In this document: piece by piece, positions 50,452 through 59,070 of the stretch
Layout of the letters: each line of letters opens with the position of its first letter
How positions within the stretch are numbered: position 1 is the first letter of the stretch
Assembly: GCA_902702965.1 (NCBI GenBank)
Contig: CACRXP010000113.1
Coordinates: 923,992-987,991, forward strand
DNA from: Spirometra erinaceieuropaei
Lineage: Eukaryota > Platyhelminthes > Cestoda > Diphyllobothriidea > Diphyllobothriidae
Reading direction: 5' to 3'
DNA length: 64,000 bases
Position numbers and translations under genes: made by a program
Notes under the pieces: generated by a model
The model's database searches: none
The model's input: the letters and a program-made list of their open reading frames with translations, nothing else
What the model was told of the DNA's origin: nothing

Positions 50452-51210
50452 TGTACTTGTAAATCAAAATATACTTTATGGCACGTGAGCCCTGAAGCAT
50501 TCCTTAGTGTACCAATTTGGTAGTCCATAACGTCTTTTTCAAATTTTGCACTGGAGGAATATGCAAACTTCTGTTTTCAACGGTTTTTCAATTCCCGGTA
50601 TGAACGGTGCCCGACCTGCCGTTTTAGTTGCATTAAGTGTGACCAAGCCATAAATTGTAATCTTTTCCTGAGAAGAAAATTATATATTACTTAGTGCTAC
50701 GTAGAACGTAACCCATAGTGCTCATAAAGTTTTGCAATGGATGTGAACGACGTTACATAATTCGCAAGGAGCCTTCATAGACGGACAAACACGAAGCAAT
50801 GCAACCGAACATTCCACGCTGTTAAAGAATCCTAAAATACAAACGTTTAAAAGCCACAGATCGTCATTTTCTCGAATATAAAACTGTACGAAGACGTGAT
50901 TTGCTTCCGAAAGCGTACATGAAGGAATATCTTTAAGCATGCATTTTAGGAATTATCTTTGAGATTATAAGCACGTTGAAAATAAATTGGTGAAATGCAT
51001 GCTACATTCGAAGTCATCCTTTACCAAGTGTAGTTTTAGCATGCCATTTCGAAGAAATGCGTTTAAAAGCCGGCAACCTAACAGGGCTGAAATGTGTTGG
51101 GAGTCCGCTGAAGGATTAACATTATTGCAAATCTACTTAAGTTGTCCTTTCCAATCTCAAAATATTCTAGAATATGCGTTAACTTTTCTTGAGACAGGCC
51201 ACCTACTGTA
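50452..51210. mobile_element. Foldback MITE, copy with right end
   Basis: It enters in the inner left arm (GGTAGTCCATAACGTCTTTT) and passes a diverged centre. The right arm follows (ATGCATGCTACATTCGAAGT, then AAAGCCGGCAACC). It ends with GGCCACCTACTGTA at 51,210, again with TA at the boundary. Confidence 0.65.
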
Positions 51211-51327
51211 TATGATTTTGCATGTCCCTTATTTTAAATTTCTTACCTGGCCTAAATTCCGAAGTGTGTTTCCGATTGGGAAGGATTACTTAGGCGAGCC
51301 TAGATCATCAGGCAGTATAATCCTATG

Positions 51328-51739
51328 CCTTGTTTAACTTCCGATGAAATTAACGCGCGACCTTGGAGTAAATCTTTCGAAACGGGTCTTTTCAGGCACG
51401 CTCCAAATTTTGATATGAATGTTTGAGCTGAAATCCATCAGCTACTGTGGGATAACCGCTTTATATTCACAAGCCGCCAACAGACAGCCAGTAGTATAGA
51501 ACAGTGCAATGATTTACCTTACTAACAACACAGGTATTAGCTAAAAGCCCAGACACGCGTGTTTCGCCGATCTTATGCCGATGCCTGACGCAGCTGCGAG
51601 GGGTTCGGCTCGTCAGTGGGTCCCCCAGCTTTCCCCGTGTGTTTTCCGGTATATGAACTCCAGTTTTGACTTGCCTTGTTTAAGTTTCGAGAAAATTAAT
51701 GCGCGAACGTGGAGTAAATCTTTCGAAACGGGCCTTTTC
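51328..51739 (+). repeat. 66-bp direct repeats 346 bp apart
   Basis: CCTTGTTTAA begins both copies (51,328-51,393 and 51,674-51,739). They share TGGAGTAAATCTTTCGAAAC then GGG and CTTTTC, with only scattered mismatches. The spacer has no coding sequence. This could be a small terminal-repeat element or 1.2 units of a 346-bp tandem repeat. Confidence 0.7.
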
Positions 51740-51756
51740 CCATAGTATTTCAGACC

Positions 51757-52416
51757 CGACAGGATGTTAGCTTTTAACTGAACTTCCATATCCTATCTGA
51801 TTAAGCCATATCCTTAAAAATGACCACATAACTAATATGAGTTTTTCTATTGAGTTTTGATGCCCTTAGCAGAAAACACGCATAAACCCATTTTTATCGC
51901 AATCACTTAATAGATTATCACTTCTTTGACCTGTATACTTAGTAGAAGGTTATATTAAGTCATAATATACCTGTTTAAATTGTCAAAAAATTTTATGCTC
52001 GATCGCCCTTGCATTCGCGCCTATGATTTTTAGTCTAAAATTTGCATGCTTACAGTGCAAGAAAATCCTACTTTGATGCATGCCACTAGGTAAACACCAC
52101 ATGTGGTCATAAAATTTAGTTATGCATGTGGAATACGGTGTAAACTTCTCGAGGAGCATCAGTAAACGTACAGACATGATGCTATATGAAGGGACATTTA
52201 AAGGTCTTTAACATTCTCGCAATTGTAAACTTTTAGAACCGCAAGACACCATTTCTTCGAGTTAAAAATTAATTATAACTTGATGTTCTCAAGGAAGGAC
52301 AGGAGAGACTGCTTTCGTGCACGTTGTTCATAAACTGTATATTATTTTATAAGGACATCAAAAATTAAACGGAAAAATCTATGCAAATTAGGTAGTTATT
52401 TTTCAGAGGTGTTTTG
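51757..52416. mobile_element. Foldback MITE, copy without either end
   Basis: CAGGATGTTAGCTTTTAACT, then TTGAGTTTTGATGCCCTTAG, matches the left arm. GGACATCAAAAATTAAACGG, then GCAAATTAGGTAGTTATTTT, matches the right arm. SINE-2 sequence begins exactly where the right arm stops. Confidence 0.6.
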
Positions 52417-52417
52417 G

Positions 52418-52546
52418 CAGATTTCAAATGATTCACTTTGACCCAACTGTGAAAACTTAGTGGCTAAGTGTGATTCGAACCCACAACAGCAAGGGGATGC
52501 TTAAATACAGCCAACGCTCTAAACATCTGATCTACGAGCCCCCACC
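52418..52546 (-). mobile_element. SINE-2 copy (minus strand)
   Basis: Read in reverse it begins with GGGGGCTCGTAGATCAGATG (A-box-like). It continues with a tRNA-like stem-loop, GTGGGTTCGAATCA (B box) and a tail with TTTTCACAGTTGGGTCAAAG. The tRNA-like order of boxes is intact, but the anticodon loop is mutated. Confidence 0.75.
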
Positions 52547-52721
52547 GGACGACGTGAGTTTAATCACATCTGAGTCACGTTTACTCGCCCAACCTACAGT
52601 AACGTCTGGAGTTCACCAAATATGATACAGTAAACGGACTGCTCAGGCAGGATTTCCTGACTAATACACCTGGAATCCGCCAGATGACTACAAGGTTCAC
52701 GTAATAAAGAGATGTTTCGGT

Positions 52722-52785
52722 GGATTTCAAATAATTCACTTTGACTTTGTGTGGGAAAACTTGACCCAAATGTGATTAAACTCGC
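52722..52785 (-). mobile_element. SINE-2 tail fragment (minus strand)
   Basis: ATTTCAAATAATTCACTTTG repeats the tail of the neighbouring copy at 52,424, followed by TGTGATTAAACTCG in place of the B box. The head is missing. Confidence 0.6.
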
Positions 52786-52792
52786 GTCGTTC

Positions 52793-52910
52793 GGTGGGGC
52801 CTCGTAACTCAGATGGTTAAGGCGTTGGCTGTTCTAAAGCTTCCCCTTGTAATCTTGGGTTCGAATCATACTTACGTACCGAGTTTTTTACAGTTGGGTC
52901 AAAGTGCGTA
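52793..52910 (+). mobile_element. SINE-2 copy (plus strand)
   Basis: The head GGGGCCTCGTAACTCAGATG and a four-pair anticodon-type stem (GGCT/AGCT) around loop GTTCTAA (TCT in the anticodon position) are followed by TTGGGTTCGAATCA and the shared tail. The intervening arm is longer than a tRNA variable arm and the acceptor stem does not close, so it is SINE and not tRNA. Confidence 0.75.
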
Positions 52911-53780
52911 GTTATTTTTTAACAAACGCGGATTTTTCAAGCTCAAGAGCTGGCATCTAGGCGTGTCAGAAATTTAATGGGGTTATGCTGCATGACAATC
53001 GATATTATAACGTAATCCTTTTTAATCAAAAATGCACCTCGGATCTTCGGTTAACATCATTATGTCTGCGCCCTTTTAGGAGGCGGACATTCTAAACAGA
53101 TAGGGAAGCGAAGTGGGTGCAAGTATTGCAAAAGAAGCCATTGTAAAAAGGGTTATCATACGCCCCTTGTCTGCGTCTGACTAGATCTCTGGTAATGCAT
53201 ACGAGCAGCCGAGCGTCCCTGGTGTCTAACACTGGCTGCCAGTTTTCAGTCATGTGCGATGACTATGTAAAGCATAAAGAAGTAATAGGAGGCAGAAATC
53301 CAAATCTTATTCCAGGAAAACAATTTTGGAATTAGAGAAAACGGACCATCCCTTCCTTGATCAGAGTCACTTTTTAGCGCATGAACCATTTCACGTCAAG
53401 AGTTAAAATCTCTGAAAATATAACGCTCCGTTGGCAAATTATGTTACATTCCATCAGAAAGATGTTTTCTTCGATATCCCGAGGCAAATCAAGTAGGTTC
53501 ACAAATGTACTCTTGTTGTAAACACATTACACCGCCTTCTGAGTAACAAAACTGTTTTCTTCAGAAAAATGAAACGAACTGAAAAATTAATGTCAAAACA
53601 ATTTGTGCCACTTGTTTTGAAGTTAGCAATGGCACATGAAATCGTAGATCGTAAGTTCAATAAATTAAAAATGGTAATCGATTCTGCAAACCTAAATCGG
53701 CTAGATCGCAGTTGGTAGCCAGGCCCCGTTTTAAAGGTGGTGGAGGGGTTTGCTTACTGGGACTATTTTTTGGGGTTCCA
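52911..53780. other. Unassigned stretch
   Basis: No frame above about 60 codons and no repeat recognised. Confidence 0.5.
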
Positions 53781-54062
53781 TAATCACATCTGACCCATTT
53801 GGCTTCTGTTTTACATTTGAGGTTAGGATTAGGGTACCGGTTAATGCTTTCCGATTTTCGGGTTGTGGTTATGCCTTTAGACTTAAGCTTTCTGGTTACG
53901 GTTAGGGTTTGAGCGTACGATTAGGTTTCAACATTACGGTTAGGTTTTCCAGTTACGGCTATGTCTAAGGGTTACGGTTCCGTTTACAATTTCGGTTGGG
54001 GTTAGGGTTGTCATTAAAGTTAACGGTTAACGTTTAAGGTTGAGGTAAGGGTTAGGGTTAAG
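53781..54062 (+). repeat. Degenerate telomere-like TTAGGG block
   Basis: GTTAGGGTT-type units with many substitutions run from about 53,822 to 54,062. The left flank (AATCACATCTGACCCATTTG, then GCTTCTG) matches the flank after the 28-kb block (ACCACATCTTACCATTTGGC). The flanks run in the same direction, but the repeats read CCCTAA at 28 kb and TTAGGG here. Confidence 0.8.
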
Positions 54063-54539
54063 CTTGCCGTCCGCTTCCCCCCTCCCTGGCTGCCAACTGC
54101 GATCTAACCCCTAAATCTTTTGGTTTCTTACAAACGTAAGCAAGTGAACAGTTTAGATTATGTGGCAGTTATAATAAGATAAGAATGTTTATTAATTTTG
54201 TTGAATTAAAAACGAAGATTAACACAAGGATGTTTACGAAGTCTCCTCTGTGGAATATATAATGAACGCCTGAACATGAGATTGGACTCACTTTTTACAT
54301 GTACAACGGTTCACTTGGACACCCTTGCCTTCTGGATGGCCTGTACATTGACTACGCTTTAATTCCTACGCATCTCGATTCACTATTTTTATTTTACACC
54401 AGATTACATGAAGCAGCGAATTATTTCCCGGACCCATCTTGCCTTCACTATACAAATAAGCTGTCAGTGTACCCAACAGAGGTAGGGAGAATATTCGAGA
54501 AACCATTGTTTATATACACATTAAAGTGAAGCGGCGCTC

Positions 54540-54960
54540 ATCGATGTTTCTTACGGAACTCGCTCTTTCCGTTGTAGCTTATGGGTTCTCCTTCGAGCCC
54601 AACCACCAGTGCACAGCGACGCATGATATAGGCAGTATGTTACTATCGACAATGACAGGGGAGACTAGAATGGCCATTTCGGAACGAGTGAGTTAAGTAA
54701 GGACGATCGGGAGCGCCTCCTACCATATTATATTCCCGATCGAAACCGACTGGGCTACGAACTCGTAGCCCACTGGTTAAAAGCGTGGACTTCTAAGTAA
54801 CAGGTCATGATTTCGAGCCTCGGGTGTTCCACACTTCGGGGTTGTGTATGACTGGCTGACGACGCCTAATAAGCCAGAAATGACCATTCCAGTCTCTCTT
54901 GTCTTTGTCGGTTTTAAGATACTGCCTATATAGATATATATAAAACAGCGGGGAGGGATG
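54540..54960 (+). mobile_element. SINE-1 copy 6, with a second partial head
   Basis: A first partial unit (about 54,540-54,680) is followed by a full one. That unit has GGAACGAGTGAGTTAAG, CGATCGAAACCGACTGG, A-box-like GTAGCCCACTGGTTAAAAG, loop CTTCTAA, B-box-like GATTTCGAGCC and the tail GACTGGCTGACGACGCC. It contains the clearest tRNA-Arg(TCT)-like head in the window. Confidence 0.8.
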
Positions 54961-55199
54961 ACGGAGAATGCGGATAGATTGTTAAAGTACTGTTTTGAGT
55001 AATTCTGCCTTCATTCAGTCAATCATAACCCTGACCAGCAGCTGGGACCAGAAACACAACATGCGCACGGTGCTGCCAAACATAAGGAAGACCGGAATGG
55101 CAATTTCTGGCCCCAAAGCACAACATAACTACCATGTTTCGTAGCCTGATCGGTGAGCGCCCATCTGTCATAGTATACATATATATACTGATATATTTA

Positions 55200-55600
55200 G
55201 TGATCGCTAATGCCAAAAACAAGCAGGAGAGAGTTTCTCGAAGATTCGCCTACTAACAACAGTACAAATCGTCATATTGACCTGGACACTCACTACGAAG
55301 GTTTGCGTCCACGGCCCACTGACTTGCGCCAACCCCAAGACACCAGCAGCTAGTCCATATTTGGCCATATAGAATATCACCGATTTTGCACCTCTTCCAC
55401 AGAATGAAGTTCAACTGAAACCCTCAACACACTGCCTACTTTGTGACGCCAATCTAAACACGTTATCCACATCCTCACATGGACGTCTGTCTTGTCTATG
55501 CTCTCTAGTGCGATTTTCTTTCCTCATTATTTAATACGTCTGACGACGGGTTGGTGTAACCGACCTGAAAAATCACGAGTAAGTCGCGATTTTTCAACAA
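55200..55600 (+). mobile_element. PLE-B 3' end fragment (plus strand)
   Basis: The coding remnant reads IANAKNKQER. After a frameshift it continues NSTNRHIDLDTHYEGLRPR to a stop at 55,351-55,353. This is the C-terminal end of the PLE-B endonuclease protein, matching ANTKQARE and the adjoining residues at 19.3 kb. About 190 bp of 3' untranslated sequence follows, then a hammerhead-like motif at 55,540. Everything upstream is missing. Confidence 0.8.
55540..55597 (+). ncRNA. Hammerhead-ribozyme-like motif in PLE-B 3' tail
   Basis: CTGACGA (box 1; position 7 is free to vary in hammerheads), one extra C, stem II GGGTTG/CGACCT with a 7-nt loop, then GAA. A hairpin AAATC/GATTT, which could be stem III, comes next, followed by TTC. 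All three differences in stem II from the 19-kb copy keep pairing through G-C/G.T exchange. A convincing stem I is not visible, so activity is uncertain. Confidence 0.65.
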
Positions 55601-55651
55601 GCCTTCACGCTTTATTATTTCATCTTGGGATGCACACAACCTCCGTTATTA

Positions 55652-55678
55652 AATATATATATATATATATATATATAT
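55652..55678. repeat. (AT)n microsatellite
   Basis: About 13 AT dinucleotides at the junction between the PLE-B tail and the next SINE-1 copy. Confidence 0.95.
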
Positions 55679-55679
55679 T

Positions 55680-55856
55680 ATGATAGTGGGCGCTCACCGA
55701 TCAGGTTACGGAACATGCTCGTTCCGTTGTGCCTTGGGGCTCATACTTAAACCCTCGCAGGCAGTCGCACAGCGACTAGTGATATATGTTGAGAAGGTGA
55801 TACCGACAAAGAAATGGCCATTCCGGTCTCCCTTGTCTTTGTCGGTATCACCTTCT

Positions 55857-55870
<14 letters not shown>
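55680..55870 (+). mobile_element. SINE-1 copy 7, ending in a perfect hairpin
   Basis: The head part (GTGGGCGCTCACCGATCAGG, CTCGTTCCGTTGTGCCTTGG) and tail part (GGTCTCCCTTGTCTTTGTCG) are joined through a perfect 30-bp inverted repeat (55,782-55,811 and 55,837-55,866). The order differs from the intact family, which suggests an inversion or two copies meeting tail to tail. Confidence 0.7.

Positions 55871-55889
<19 letters not shown>
55856..55889. repeat. (AT)n microsatellite
   Basis: About 15 AT dinucleotides following the hairpin of the preceding SINE-1 copy. Confidence 0.95.
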
Positions 55890-56087
55890 CTGACGAAAGT
55901 TTTGACGATTCTCATCAGAAATATATTTTGAAACAATAGAACATGCCAATTCGAAGCGTGAGTCTTTATCGCTCGTTAACTGGTGGGACTCCTAGATTAT
56001 AAGTCGTAAAATCGCAAAAACTAAACGTCGGAGAGTATTTTTCTGAGGAGAATGAATTGCTCACCGGATCGGGGGACTTTTCTAGCT

Positions 56088-56124
56088 GACGTTTCGAAGA
56101 GCTGGGGCTGCTCTCCATTGTCAA
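56088..56124 (-). ncRNA. Variant hammerhead-like motif, class D (left arm)
   Basis: Exact reverse complement of the motif at 56,452-56,488, in the left arm of the inverted repeat. Confidence 0.5.
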
Positions 56125-56451
56125 AGCGTCAAGTGAAGAAATCGATCAGCATTTTTGAATAGACTGCCGCATTAGTTGGCCCTGGGCTGATCGATTTTTT
56201 TCTTCCTTCTCTGCCTCGGCCTACTGGCCGTCGCCTGTGAATGTTTGTGGCCTCCTGTAATACGTGTCGTCACCTCAATTGGGGTTGGTTGCGTTTGCTT
56301 TCCCCTTTTGGGTGAAGTGGTCGACAGACCGTGTTTGCTCGGCATTCTTAGGCTCCGTGTGATTGTCTTGTCTTCGGCACGGTGTATGAAGTGACGTAGG
56401 ACTTTATAGGCCGAAGGAAGGTCTAGATGCCACTAGATGTCACTTGACGCT

Positions 56452-56488
56452 TTGACAATGGAGAGCAGCCCCAGCTCTTCGAAACGTC
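56452..56488 (+). ncRNA. Variant hammerhead-like motif, class D (right arm)
   Basis: TTGACAA takes the place of box 1, followed by one extra T and stem II GGAGAGC/GCTCTTC (7 bp with one G.T) around a 5-nt loop, then GAAAC and GTC. Compared with CTGATGA, positions 3 and 8 have changed from C and G to T and A. These two positions form a base pair in the active fold. Confidence 0.5.
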
Positions 56489-56582
56489 AGCTAGAAAAGT
56501 CCCCCGATCCGGTGAGCAATTCATTCTCCTCAGATTACCGACCCGGATCTCTTACTTTTGCTAACCTGAGAGTATTTTTCTG

Positions 56583-58026
56583 TTGGTTGCCCGATATTTT
56601 GATGTAGTTACTCCTACAGTTAGACTGTTCATATCGCACGGTCATGTTGGATGTCCACATTAGATCTAGGAGGAAACGTATTAAAGGTCAGTACGCACAT
56701 GCGCACCCTTGGCACTTAGATTCGCGTCCAGTGGAAAGATGTTCAATGTGTTTTGCAACACTTCAGTGTGTAGTAAAAACTTTAAAATAAGTTATAACAA
56801 ACGCAACGTGTGCCATGCCGATAAAAGTGAATGTTTTGGTTTTAGAAGGCAACCGAATAGATGGAAACGCGATTGCTGGAACGATAATTTTATTCGTCTA
56901 ACGTTTTGAATTCTTATTTAAACACGTCATTGGAGACATTCGCGGGCGAAAGTGACGATTTCCCGATAAATACCCAGTATAGATATTGTACACCTTTGTA
57001 CCTATCGCCATTACCGGTGATTGCCCATTATGACGGATTCGAATAATGATCTGAAGTGGAAGACCGCGCCTCCTCCTCCTCCCCGCCTGCCTAAGTATTA
57101 GCCCTAGCCCATTCGATCTCAGTACACCTGCGACAGTCAGTAATCACGGTTTTTGTCTCTTGGAAGAGCAATGATTATCTATCCCTTTCTTTTAGCACTT
57201 AACTTCTCTCATAAGCGTCTAAAATTTAAAGTAAGCCGAGAAAGGTGATGAACAGTACCTGCGCAAAAAAAAACTGATGACTTCCTTTTGGATGTTGTCG
57301 CCATGACAGTCTTAAGGACTTTTTTAATTAGAATTAAGTAAATCGCCAGCGGCTCTTATTAGCCGAAATTCAGTCTAAGAACACGTCTCCTCATTGATCC
57401 AATCCTATGCGCCCTTCTACTGTTCGTATTCCTTAGCTAATCTCAGAGAGGAGCAAATACTGATAACTAACATTAAAGCTTCCCTCGTCTTTTGAGATAT
57501 ATGTATATTCCATAAATCGAAATTTCACGGTCCATTTGTGAACAATGCTTATTCTAGCATCTGTTTATTATTTTGTGTAGATGTAAATTCAGTCTGCACC
57601 ACGTATGAAAGATTCCCCTGCAAACAGCTATCGTTGGTGGGTTGGATACAGCCTACCCTCAAATTCGCAGGTCCGTGTAATCACTTTTGTTGCTCCTGGG
57701 AAACGACGAGGGACTATGCTAAGGAGCAGAAGCGTGTTTAAAAATTTTCCTTTCGTTTTTTAGAAGTTATTTTGCCCAAGACTCCATCCGAAGCATTCTT
57801 ACTAGTACTTAGGTCGTGCGTGTCAAAGGTAACTGTGTCAACTGTGTTGCTGATATCGAATTCTGCCATCCCTCCATTGATGAATTCCTGTGCTCCCGCG
57901 GTTTAAATTTTTTAACTCCGATTTTTTGGAGCGAGTTGATATTTTTATGTTCCCATGTGATCACCCCATTGACCGATTTATGGGCGATGAACATCAATTC
58001 AAAACTGACTTCTTAACGTCATACCT
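56583..58026. other. Mostly unassigned stretch
   Basis: Contains the speculative exon at 57,581-57,741. Other frames near 56,709 and 57,809-58,016 are unrecognised. Confidence 0.4.
57581..57741 (+). CDS. Speculative cysteine-rich terminal exon (unrecognised)
   Basis: A T-rich tract ending in TTTTGTGTAG gives a plausible acceptor (AG at 57,579-57,580). The following frame encodes about 53 residues with six cysteines (VCTTYERFPCKQL, then GPCNHFCCSWE) and a basic end before TAA. The spacing recalls extracellular cysteine-knot or inhibitor folds without matching one I can name. No polyadenylation hexamer lies just after the stop, and no partner exon is visible. Chance is a real alternative. Confidence 0.18.
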
Positions 58027-58507
58027 TATTCTGTTTCCTTCCAGAGACCAATGATCTCAACAGCCAGTAGTCATCGAGCTTAGTTCTGAATAATGGATTC
58101 ATCCGATCAGAGACTATACCCTCTGATGCCAAAAGACTTTCGGCCGCCCAATCTTATTTGTCTCACAGCCTCAGTGCCGCTGTGGCCATTTGAGGTTGGA
58201 GGCCTGCTGGCCCTGCAATTAACACTGATAGACGTTCAGACGCAACAAAATGCCACATTTTGCCCATTAACCATAAAAGATAATTCGATTCTGATATGGG
58301 CTGAAATTGTGAACCGTAGGAGAAGAGTGGAGTGAGTCAGGGAAGCTTACCTGAAACCATCGACCTGGCTGATGTCGCTGAAACCTGGGTCCACAGTCCA
58401 TCAGGTAATGACGTAATCACAGCATAATCGAGCAGAATTCAAAAGGGTTGTCTAAGAATGTTACCCTTATCCGCCTTATTTGTGTCTCATTCCCACTAAG
58501 TTGAATG
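58027..58507 (+). repeat. R480 dispersed repeat, copy 2
   Basis: Same orientation and anchors as 38,451-38,937 (ATGGATTCATCCGATCAGAG near 58,094; GTCCATCAGGTAATGACGTA near 58,396). An internal indel near 58,150 (CAATCTTATTTGTCTCACAG) differs from copy 1. No SINE-1 tail adjoins this copy directly, so R480 is a separate unit. The 80-codon frame within it is repeat sequence. Confidence 0.85.
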
Positions 58508-58551
58508 TTTATCGCAACCTGATTGGTGTGAAAGCCGATTAGTAGTGCTGT

Positions 58552-58652
58552 ATAGACTTTGAAAACGGAAAGCAGGCCTAAATGTTTGAACAGTCAGTCA
58601 GTTAACACGCTTACTCGAGGGAACTCTTCTGTCATCTCAGATTTACACTGAC
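58552..58652 (+). repeat. Degenerate copy of the 56-kb arm (class D)
   Basis: GACTTTGAAAACGGAAAGCAG, then TTTGAACAGTCAGTCAG, then TCTGTCATCTCAGATT, follows the order of the 56-kb arm with many substitutions. Box 2 reads TGAACAGTC and is not intact. Confidence 0.4.
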
Positions 58653-58799
58653 TGTGCAAACACGGGTGAACGGGAATGTGATTTAATCTGGTGCCAGATT
58701 TTTACCGAAAGTACAGAATTAAAGCTCTGCTTTCAGTATTGGTACCGACTGGCTTTGAAAACATCGGCGCCTAGGGAACTTGGAAAGGCCTAATGTGCG

Positions 58800-59070
58800 T
58801 AGATGTCAGACAGACTAACATTACCGACGAAGGTAAGAGAGACTGGAATGGACATCTCTGGTTTATGAGCAGTCGTCAGCCAGCCATACCCGACTCCGAA
58901 GTGTGCAACACCTTGGTCTCGATCCGACGACAGGTTACATAGAAATCCAGCGCCCTAACCACTCAGCCACGGGCCCATTGTCCCTTGGGACTCTCTTTCA
59001 AGCCCAATCAGCAGTCGCACAGCATCCCGTAATATAGACAGAATAGTATTACAAACATACACAACGGGAG
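58800..59070 (-). mobile_element. SINE-1 copy 8 (minus strand, near-complete)
   Basis: The complement shows the tail (GGCTGGCTGACGACTGC) and B-box-like GGATCGAGACC. The anticodon region is mutated (GGATTTCTATG), and the A-box-like GTGGCTGAGTGGTTAGG sits at about 58,950-58,975. The head continues to about 59,070. Confidence 0.8.

Larger units (their letters stand above)
56031..56582. mobile_element. Non-coding inverted-repeat insertion with target-site duplication (class-D ribozyme-like arms)
   Basis: Two perfect 94-bp arms (56,042-56,135 and 56,441-56,534) face each other across a 305-bp spacer. The direct repeat GAGAGTATTTTTCTG (56,031-56,045 and 56,568-56,582) is a 15-bp target-site duplication. 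Each arm carries GAAACGTC preceded by a stem-loop, the hammerhead-like layout. The spacer has no coding sequence. Perfect arms and target-site duplication indicate a recent insertion. I infer it is a terminal-repeat product of a PLE family whose coding part is not in the window. Confidence 0.85.

Noticed and set aside
57028..57062. ATTATGACGGATTCGA resembling the class-A ribozyme box 1 and stem II.
   Set aside because: The second stem strand and GAAAC are absent and the flanks do not match the 34-kb arm.
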